NCBI GenBank assembly: GCA_905221605.1
Contig: CAJNDS010002677.1
Span: forward strand, 124,001 to 188,000
Source of the DNA: Symbiodinium natans
Lineage: Eukaryota > Sar > Dinophyceae > Suessiales > Symbiodiniaceae
Reading direction: 5' to 3'
DNA length: 64,000 bases
Both the position numbers and the translations under genes were made by a program. Positions 57,901 through 64,000 of this stretch are shown here, piece by piece; within the stretch, counting starts at the first letter, position 1; every line of letters begins with the position of its first letter. The notes beneath the pieces are model-generated. The model was not told the DNA's origin. It did not search any database and saw nothing but the letters and a program-made list of their open reading frames with translations.

Positions 57901-58910
57901 TCTCTTTTCACAAGTTCAAAGGGGGAGTGGAAGTGGACTACATTGGATATCACCTCAGCTACTTCACGTGGGCAGCTGGCATTTCGGAGAAGCGGGCATC
58001 CTGGATCATTGAATGGATCGATCGAGTGGAAGCCGACGGATGGATGGTGTCTGGCAGGCGGCTGGTGGAGTTCACCGGACGTCTCAACTTTGTGACACGC
58101 ATGATCACTTGGTTGAAACCTTTCCTGGCACCATTGTTTGCTTGGAACGGGGTGCTCAGCCGCAGCACAGTGGCGCGCCTACCCGAGATGGTGATGCTAG
58201 TCCTTCGATTTTTCCGCCACCAATTTTCATCAGGAGCTCGACTTGATTCTGTGCACATGACCTGGCCAGCGCAACAGAGGCAGGCATTTCGGACTGATGC
58301 TAAGTGCGAAAGGGGGCGCATTGTGTTGGGGGGCTGGTCCTTAGATCATGGGGTTGATACTAGGCAAGCACCGTGGTTTGCTTTGGAGGTTTTCCCTAAT
58401 GACTTGCCAGCACTCTTCAAACCTGATGGGTCGTCCGAGTGGGCCTCTACTGCCGCGGAGCTGCTCGGCTCATATGTCGGGCTTCATGCATTCGGGCATT
58501 TGAAGAAATCTGCCGGGCGGGACTCCTTGAAGGTGCAGGTGTGCGGTGGAACTGACAACAAAGCCACCCCGGCCATCGCTGCAAAGGGTTTATCTAACAA
58601 GTGGCCCGTGCAAGGGATCCACATGCAGTTGTCGGTTGCCCTTCGTGAAGCCAATAAGGTTTGCAAGCTTGCCTGGAGGCCACGGGAAGAAAATCAGGAT
58701 GCCGACGATTTGACTAACTTGAAAACGGAAAACTTTGTTCCTTCAAACAGGGTGACAGTTGCGTTGAAAGATTTGCCAATGGGATTGTTTCACGAGTTGC
58801 ATGAGCACTACGAATCCTTCAGGGATGAACGAGCAGCCATGTCGGCTGCTAAGAAAATTGAGCCTAAGGCCACTAAGAGGCAGAAGTTGCTTGACAGAAC
58901 GGAATGGTAG
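54900..58910 (+). CDS. Element 3 Pol: methyltransferase-like, dioxygenase-like, repeats, RT, RNase H
   Basis: About 1336 aa; domain order differs from the other three elements. The methyltransferase-like part is first: LSPPCKTFSRAREH (about 55100) and AHPEDLG in place of ENP (about 55313). Then the dioxygenase-like part: MHKDVHN (about 56022), NLLLALTTFQDGQVWMES, distal His in CFHQTEAWTG and Arg in GDRVLLVGF. Then five copies of a TPSGGTILEAPG-type repeat (about 56437-56675). RT: motif A LCADISQAHRRV (about 57586), TFGVSSAAYYW and IYVDDL (about 57805). RNase H: FRTDAKCERG (about 58290), TAAELLGSY, GGTDNKA and ENQDADDLTN. The methyltransferase fold is more diverged than in the sisters. The frame is intact. 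Confidence 0.85.
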   Translation, partial: LRVLVGFGSHGANEQMHVCFKNAAQRTGSELKVGFLLDCDDDAWFKPEAWDRIFTEIHEHSWDIVLLSPPCKTFSRAREHRRTERHGPGPSRSHTYPFGFPWLAERSRAAVDRENFYLRQSFNVIKAAIKSGMGWLLAHPEDLGALHSGQRPASIWQLDELRAFVEGDEHAATWAVHMCTFGGDLPHPTRLATNLAGPEAQLRWPQFDATGSYVGPIGRCEHLHHGGAGIAHDGSWKTDTPLPLAFCEHVVQMACDWQLSGRATDDVGHPAEQFAACLLEQSDSRKLGKHDGEALARLLEYEAPHPAAVADAAPEQSGGKAFFGGAYTKGGVTGLRRSCRLFPQSLKCLTLLLRDAFPNKPFSSLVVFNNVKSTMHKDVHNAPYPNLLLALTTFQDGQVWMESSHGHVVRMVRGIPRKGVLLPVAQAPQELQAHNCFHQTEAWTGDRVLLVGFTVTRLHSLSPPMRDNLLSLGFVLPPSAHLPQQGGEGLADREAEAVPAMALKQHELHATNTPSGGTILEAPGPGSSTPSGGTILEAPGPVLGTPSGGTILEAPGLASSSRDPSVCAPTGGTLLEAPHSTPTGGTILMAPEAPLSDQPDGEDVGDPQEFDPRTSRCSGPALRCRHTQVRRELVDGFGLCSPGRWRPKSRGALASDIEHSHSLSIRRILVSALREAIPDRKKAAFMLATGKMESSPFTRSTIAKVRERIAALLPDPEQAMQIPQGQPFMLQLSQSLRVFGDPDYAILDQGKDSFAEGVPLGWDKPIGRAPQVFPKRTHFRKLDETEFDPSMVNYRSAELNAEQLEEKFRQDEREGLMICTTEAEAKKKYGEDAVLIAAMGAVTKANGDVRPLHDGTHGINLNNRIVITDKLQVPGPEDLQEVAARVKESKEAPFSLCADISQAHRRVKVREADWPRLSCKASSQSRVLWLNCVGTFGVSSAAYYWSRLFGAVGRWTFRVLSLDQLYMLIYVDDLHVVVFGCDKYDTLWLLFLALEVMGTPFSFHKFKGGVEVDYIGYHLSYFTWAAGISEKRASWIIEWIDRVEADGWMVSGRRLVEFTGRLNFVTRMITWLKPFLAPLFAWNGVLSRSTVARLPEMVMLVLRFFRHQFSSGARLDSVHMTWPAQQRQAFRTDAKCERGRIVLGGWSLDHGVDTRQAPWFALEVFPNDLPALFKPDGSSEWASTAAELLGSYVGLHAFGHLKKSAGRDSLKVQVCGGTDNKATPAIAAKGLSNKWPVQGIHMQLSVALREANKVCKLAWRPREENQDADDLTNLKTENFVPSNRVTVALKDLPMGLFHELHEHYESFRDERAAMSAAKKIEPKATKRQKLLDRTEW

Positions 58911-58957
58911 GTTTGGGTTGGGCTCACTGGCGCGGCATGCTCTGCTAAAGGGGGGAC

Positions 58958-59186
58958 GCCTGGAGTATGCCACGCCCGTGGCTGGCTGTATGTGCCACCA
59001 GGCACACCTTCTTGTGCAAGGCCTGTAGGCTGCATGCTGCATCGGTGGGACCCAACACACGCCTTGGAAAAAGTGACGTCCGTTTCGGAGTGCGCATGTT
59101 ACACTTGTTGCAAGGGTTATGTCATGCCATGCTTTTCCTTATGAACCCAAGACCCCTTGGCCTTCTGGTTCAAACTTTGGGACAAA
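58958..59186 (+). repeat. Element 3 repeat B1
   Basis: 229-bp direct repeat of B2 (59467-59695), from gcctggagtatgcc to gggacaaa. Confidence 0.92.
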
Positions 59187-59395
59187 CCACTTGGGTTCCC
59201 CCAACGGGATTGTCCCTCTGTTTGAACTAGGGCGGGCTGGGATGGGGGAAAACTTGTGCTTTGAAAAGTCCTTTGAAAGTTGCTTCTCGCTTCGGATTCA
59301 TCAGATGTGCACAAGACGGTTTTTTGCAGCATGCATTGACTTGTGAAATGTCAGGCCTCGTTGCCTTTGTGGCGCAAGCATAAAAAATTTTGTTA
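59187..59395 (+). repeat. Element 3 repeat A2
   Basis: 209 bp, matching A1 (31921-32129). Confidence 0.92.
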
Positions 59396-59412
59396 CCCAC
59401 CCTCTCCGCCCT
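59395..59412 (-). other. Element 3 C-rich tract
   Basis: ACCCACCCTCTCCGCCCT after A2; the weakest of the set, with three CCC runs and one CC. Confidence 0.55.
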
Positions 59413-59466
59413 GAGAGCACAAGGCGCAAGTGCCGGTCTGTAACACTTGTTGAGCAGTGGAAGGAT

Positions 59467-59695
59467 GCCTGGAGTATGCCACGCCCGTGGCTGGCTGTAT
59501 GTGCCACCAGGCACACCTTCTTGTGCAAGGCCTGTAGGCTGCATGCTGCATCGGTGGGACCCAACACACGCCTTGGAAAAAGTGACGTCCGTTTCGGAGT
59601 GCGCATGTTACACTTGTTGCAAGGGTTATGTCATGCCATGCTTTTCCTTATGAACCCAAGACCCCTTGGCCTTCTGGTTCAAACTTTGGGACAAA
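59467..59695 (+). repeat. Element 3 repeat B2 (right end)
   Basis: 229 bp, matching B1; abuts LINE D ORF2 (ataaagagg) at 59696. Confidence 0.92.
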
Positions 59696-60360
59696 ATAAA
59701 GAGGACCTAAAAAGTGAGACCCGACACCTGATGAATCTAGGGTTTGCGTTCTTTGGTATTGCCAGCCCGAAAAGTGCCAAAGGAAACCCCTTAGGAGGTG
59801 TTGGGATTGCAGTAAAAAATCACCTGGGACCCAGGATCCTGGTGACCTTCCACGCCTCGCAGGGCTGCGGTTATGTTATCGTGGCGTTGCGATCCAAAGG
59901 GGTTGACTTCAATTGGATCTCTTTGTACCTAGAAAGTGGGACTGGCCTGGATAGCCCAGTCAATGATCTTATCCTGTCCAATCTCACCCAGCATCTGTCC
60001 CTCCTTCATGGCATGTGGGTCGTTGGGGGGGATTTTAATGTTCCGATTCAGGATTTTCTAAACTCTAGGTACGAAGAAAGATGGCAGGGCCGAGTGGTGG
60101 GCAGTGGGTCTCCGACGGCGGGGGGGGAGTCTGAGATTGATTTCTTTGTCGTCCACCCCAGTCTCCAGGCCCTGTCGACGGTCCGGCTGTCTTTTGACAC
60201 TCCTTTCAAGCCTCATGGGCTTCTTTCTTTAGAAGTGCCAGTGCACTCCCTACAGCTGCGAGTCCCCACCATCAGGTCGGTGGTTTCCCCGGCCCCTTCC
60301 TCCTTCCAAGTAAGCCCCCAAGTCCAATTGGTCCAAATCTTGGATGTGGCGTCCCAATAA
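59696..60360 (+). CDS. LINE D ORF2, rest of the AP endonuclease
   Basis: Continues from 31920: NKEDLKSETRHLMNLGF, GGVGIAVKNHLGPRILVTF, YVIVALRSKGVDFNWISLYL, the metal-site motif VVGGDFNVP (about 60020), SEIDFFVVHPSL and FDTPFKPHGLL (catalytic-type His). These fit the exonuclease-endonuclease-phosphatase fold that nicks target DNA for reverse transcription. The frame ends at TAA 60358-60360; RT follows in another frame. LINE B also breaks frame at this place (about 11325) with quite different bases. Confidence 0.85.
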
Positions 60361-62600
60361 AAAACCTCTAGGAAAAGGCTGGTGGGTCGACCTTGCCCGT
60401 CGGCCTTTGGCCTCACACCCGGTAGGGGGAGGGGCCTGGACGGGAGGGCCCATGGCCATCTGGGATAGATGGCGTACTTGGCTTCATACTGGAATGGTCC
60501 CTAAATCCTCTGAGGCCTTCGTTTCCATCCCTCCGGACGACCCCCTTTTTGCCGTCCTAAAGGACTGGGTTCACGCTGATGATCGCAGCAGTCTCACCCG
60601 GGAGTTGGTGCCCAAGGTCGAGGCTAAATATAAGGAAGCTCTGGCCTCCCAGACCTCCCAGAATTCCGAGTCCTACTCCAAGTGGCTGGAAGAGGCGCAA
60701 AATGATCACCTCCGCCCCCTTTACCGCTCCCTTCGAGCAGATGAGCAAACCTTGGAACGGCCGTATCGGGAGTTCACTCCCTTGGCGCGGCCCTATAAAC
60801 GGCTAGAATTTTGGTGCGAGGTCTGGCAGGGTAACCTGGTGTCGCCGGCCCCGCTCCAAGGGGAAGTATGGGATGCCTTGTGTGACTTGGCCCGGGAGCA
60901 GGTCCGTTCCCTGCCCAAGCATTCAGCTAACTCCGTAGCCAAGATATGCACCGCAAAAAATCCCAAAAAAGGAGGCCCGGATGGCTGGGATTTCAACGAT
61001 CTTCGAGACCTGCCTCGGGATGCGTATGCAATCCTAGCCGACGTCTTCAACAAAATGGAGGAGGACCTTGCCATTCCCCTCCAAGTTTCCCAGGTCCAAA
61101 TTGTTCTCCTGGCCAAGAGTGCCTTGAAGGAAAGACCTATCGGTCTTACGTCAGTCCTATGGCGGCTTTGGTGTAAGACTCGGCGGTTCTTGGTTGGCCA
61201 GTGGCTGGACTCGTACATTCCTGATCACCCTTTTGACTCGGCGATTCCAGGCCGCACCTCGTTGGACGTTGCCCTGGCCAGGAAATGCTCCAAAGAGTCT
61301 GCCAGAGTCAAGGGCCTGCACACTGTCTCGTTGTTCGTAGACATTAATGGGTTTTACGACAGCGTTTCCTGGCAGAAGCCTTGGCCCTGTGCCTCTCCCT
61401 TCGCCTCTACCAAGGAGGTCGCACGGTGGTGGGGGAATCCCAGCCTAGTCCAACCATCTTCCCGGGACGGGGCATGATCCAGGGATGCCCGTACGCTCCC
61501 ACCTTGGCCAAGCTTACCATGTCTGAACCCTTACATAGACTTAAACGAGTCAAAGGCTTGGATCATTGCGATGTATGGTTGGACGATGTTTCTGCAGATT
61601 CCCTCCATGCCTCGCCGGATATAGCCGCGGGTGCGGCTTATGAAGCTTTTCGAGTGCTCAAGTCGAGCCTCCAGGCTGAAGGCCTCGTCCTCAGCCAAGA
61701 GAAAACGAAATTTGTGGCCGGAACACCCCGATCGGCCGCAGCGCTGCGAAAGCTGTTGCAGCCAGGAGACCCCGACATAGTCGACGTGGTGGCCTTGACA
61801 GTGGCAGTGGACGCCGGCGTAGGACAACTACAGCCCAAAAACGCTTTCGGGTAGGTGGCCTCCGCAACCTGAAGCTGGGTAAGCTTCGCATTCCGTCACG
61901 CCGTGTCCGGCTACGGTTACATCGTTCTAGTGTGGTCACCTCGGGTCTTTATGGCCATGAAGCACAGGGGGTCGCCCCTAAGCATATGAAAACAATGCGC
62001 GCAGCAGTGGCCCGACACGCAGGTAGGAGCCGCTACGGTTCAACGGATACCATCCTAGATATGACATCCCACGAGGTCCAGGATCCTTACCTCATTGTGG
62101 TGACCCAACACGTGGAAAGTCTTTTCAGGATGATGGCCAGATGTAACCGCATGGGCTGGGAGGCAGTAAAGGACACTTGGAGAGTGGTCTGGAAGCGGCT
62201 GGAGGCTGCGAAGCATGGTTGGTCCGTGGTCACCGGACCCATCGCAGCCATGTGCCAGTATCTCCGCGACCTCCAGGTCGACGGCCACGATCCTTCACGC
62301 TGGGTTTTTGAGGAACGTGTCCTTGAAATAAAGCCTTCTGAGGTTTCGATTGTCGGTCAAACCTCGTCCTTCCTCACGGGCATCATCAGGACCCAGAGGT
62401 CTCGTCGCATGGGTTCGGCCTCTTCGGCAGCGGGTGCTGGTGGAGGGGTCGACTGGACGGTCCCACGTCGTGAGTGCCCTTCCTTCCCTGGTGGCATGCG
62501 GTTACCGGGGTATATTCTGGCGGAGAAACGCCGGTTCCCAGAGGACTGCCTGTGGCTTAGGGGTATGCTCCCCCTTAAATATCTCCCTTGGGAGACCTAG
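60361..62600 (+). pseudogene. LINE D ORF2, RT region (broken)
   Basis: The RT region starts with WWVDLARRPLASHPVGGG. Fingers ERPIGLTSVLWRLW; motif A LFVDINGFYDSVSW (about 61325); motif B GMIQGCPYAP (about 61470); motif C VWLDDVSAD intact (about 61575). Lesions against LINE A: a 34-base deletion near 61376 between motifs A and B, an 11-base deletion near 61790, and loss of about 220 bases near 62470 that removes the CCHC knuckle. Confidence 0.85.
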
Positions 62601-62758
62601 AAGTGGTCAAGACGGGCCTGTTCCAGAAGTCTTCCAAGGTGGTAGCAGACGGGTTGGTTATCGCCACAGACGCGTCAGGGGGCTTGTTCACCAAGGATCC
62701 GAGATTGCGCAGGGTGAGCTGGTCGGTCGTCGTTGGTCAGGTTCAAAACGGTCAGGTT
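62588..62758 (+). pseudogene. LINE D RNase H, 5' part
   Basis: GDLEVVKTGLFQKSSKVVADG, then IATDASGGLFTKDPRLRRV with the first catalytic-type Asp. It is interrupted after VQNGQ by the insertion at 62759. Confidence 0.7.
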
Positions 62759-63526
62759 CATGTGTTTACTCATGTCTGTTTACTGTTGTGAAAGATCACC
62801 GTACTTTGTTGCTTTTGGTTCAAGCCACACACCGAATTCTTGCAGCTTGCATTACATCGCTTGGTAGCTTCGCTTTTTGATCCCACCCACCACTCCCATT
62901 ATGAAGATTCATTCCTTCATTTGGGACGGGTCTCGCGACCCTTGTACAACCGGAGCTTGCTGCTCATCTTGCACTCGTTTCACAGCAGTACTTGCGTCTG
63001 CTTTGAGACATGTCCCATACTCGCAAGCTGTCTGCCGGGTCTGCCCAAAAGGGCCCCGTCTTCTAAACGACTGTGCTAGCTTTTTTTGCTACCGTCTAGC
63101 TGTTGTGCTCCTTTTTGCTTTGGGACATGTTCCATGCCTGCAAGCTATCAGCAGAGCCAACCCAAAGGCGTGCTCGTCTTCTAAGCGATTGGAGCCAGCC
63201 TCGTTTCACGAGAATCCTCGAGCTCGTTTTTCTTGCCTTGGTCAAGGTCTGTTCTGTTTTTGCTCCTGTGTTTTATCATCATGGCTCACTCAGGTTCTCT
63301 GCTTTGACGCAATTCATTCGCTTGCACGGTGGTGGTAAGCTCTGTCTACTTAGCTTTGCCGCAATTCAATTGCTTGCTTTGTTGTGCTTCGAACTCTGAG
63401 CTGCATTTCCGGCAAAGTCAAAAAGGAAGGGAGCGAGAGCTTGTGATAGGTGCTTATTTGGCCGGGACTTTTCTTAGGGCTTGGTAGTGGCTTTGGTAGT
63501 GTGGCTTGAACTAGCTGTGAACGTTC
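62759..63526 (+). mobile_element. About 770-bp insertion in LINE D, possible solo A-B remnant of a fifth YR element
   Basis: Absent from LINE B, where the flanks are joined (near 13835). No ORF. It contains gctttttgatCCCACCCACCACTCCC at 62873-62896, a T-rich then C-rich step like the A2 ends of the four YR elements. About 80 bases recur imperfectly inside it (about 63005-63076 and 63125-63186; acatgt.ccat.c..caagct.tc). The flanking gttc may be a 4-bp repeat or chance. Recombination of A1 with A2 would leave just such an A-C tract-B remnant. Confidence 0.45.
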
Positions 63527-64000
63527 CAGGAGTTGGGATCCATGTCTGGCCTCACCCCCCCCGGAACAAGCGTCGCGCGTGGTGAATCTTTCGCCATAGT
63601 GCAGACGATCAAACACACCTCCGGTCAGGTTGACCTAACGGGGGACTGTAAGCCAGCCCTAAGGACCCTTTCCAAAAAATCCTTTCAAAAAACGACCCCG
63701 GTTTTTTGGGGCCCGGTCTGGGAGGACCGTGGTAGGATAAGACCCACTTGGGTAAAATCCCACCTAACAAGCCGCGAGTTCGAAATTAAGTTTGGCTTTT
63801 CCCAGCTTTGGAGACACCAGGCCAACCAATACGCGGACGAGTTGGCAGGCAAACGAGCTGCCATTATTTCGCCCGCTGCGGGACGTAAGGTCCAGGATTT
63901 GGACAGGCTAGTAACGAAGATCTGCGATTACCTGGCGTCGCGGGCTGTGGTTGTTTTGAAACATGCCTCAAAAGATGATTTTGTTCCCCGAAGCCAACGA
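63527..64000 (+). pseudogene. LINE D RNase H, 3' part, runs off the window
   Basis: Frame from about 63542: MSGLTPPGTSVARGESFAIV, LTGDCKPALRTLSKKSF, WVKSHLTSREFEIKFGF, HQANQYADELAGKRAAI and LVTKICDYLASRAVVVL. It shows GES, GDC and the H..N...D pattern of RNase H. It matches LINE B 13858-14310 closely. A run of eight C near 63552 is a likely frameshift point. Confidence 0.78.

Larger units (their letters stand above)
31921..59695 (+). mobile_element. Element 3: YR retrotransposon, outermost of the nest (8.9 kb of its own)
   Basis: A1 31921-32129, B1 58958-59186, A2 59187-59395, B2 59467-59695. It is inserted in the endonuclease codons of LINE D at cctta|ataaag without target-site duplication. 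Its gag is split by element 4 (35368-54273). A and B repeat pairs look identical by eye although it must be older than elements 4 and 5, so the nest formed over a short time or the repeats were homogenised. The YR ORF is damaged; gag and pol are intact. Confidence 0.92.
29337..64000 (+). mobile_element. LINE D: non-LTR retrotransposon interrupted by the YR nest
   Basis: Starts with relic TGGCTCAAG at 29337. The 5' UTR, small ORF, ORF1 and the first part of ORF2 run to 31920; ORF2 resumes at 59696 and the copy leaves the window in the RNase H region. A further roughly 770-bp insertion lies at 62759-63526. The copy also carries several deletions and frameshifts of its own. Confidence 0.88.

Noticed and set aside
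60300-60365. Possible spliceosomal intron at the frame break before RT in LINE D (caagtaagc...)
   Set aside because: LINE B breaks frame at the same place with unrelated bases and no matching splice sites; decay or variable linker is as likely.

Overview
The window is a stack of retrotransposons from a dinoflagellate nuclear genome. I see no host cellular gene, tRNA, rRNA or CRISPR array. The organism call rests mainly on a complete 22-nt dinoflagellate spliced leader (DinoSL) at 3800-3821. Shorter copies of its 3' end sit at the start of five other element units. The genus cannot be told from the sequence.

Layout: 1-1860 is the decayed reverse transcriptase of a non-LTR retrotransposon (LINE copy A), followed by a hairpin-rich non-coding stretch to 3799. 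From 3800 to the window end, LINE copies and short non-autonomous relatives (NC) lie head to tail on the + strand: NC1 3800-6358, NC2 6359-8162, LINE B 8163-16330, NC3 16331-18731, LINE C (5'-truncated) 18732-29336, LINE D 29337-64000+. The full LINE carries an 81-codon small ORF, ORF1 (zinc ribbon and coiled coil), ORF2 (Cys-rich region, AP endonuclease, RT, CCHC knuckle, RNase H, second Zn region) and ORF3 (SR-rich, unknown). All copies are damaged.

Four tyrosine-recombinase (YR, DIRS/Ngaro-like) retrotransposons are inserted in these LINEs. Element 1 (19851-28490) splits LINE C. Element 3 (31921-59695) splits the endonuclease of LINE D, element 4 (35368-54273) splits the gag of element 3, and element 5 (43218-52637) splits the RT of element 4, giving a three-deep nest. 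Each has split direct repeats A1-genes-B1-A2-B2. Removing each insertion restores the interrupted reading frame with no target-site duplication. (There is no element 2; numbers follow the order in which the elements were recognised.)

Each YR element encodes a tyrosine recombinase, a Gag with a CCCH-CCHC zinc region, and a Pol. Pol joins a 2-oxoglutarate/Fe(II) dioxygenase-like domain (TET/JBP-like HxD...H...R), a C5-methyltransferase-like domain (PC...ENP), RT and RNase H. In all four, gag and pol are in the same frame separated by one UGA, in the context UGA-CUA in two, which suggests stop-codon readthrough. The LINE shows a parallel arrangement: ORF1 ends at a UAG inside a potential G-quadruplex and ORF2 continues in the same frame. 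The relic spliced leaders suggest that mature trans-spliced mRNA is the template for retrotransposition.
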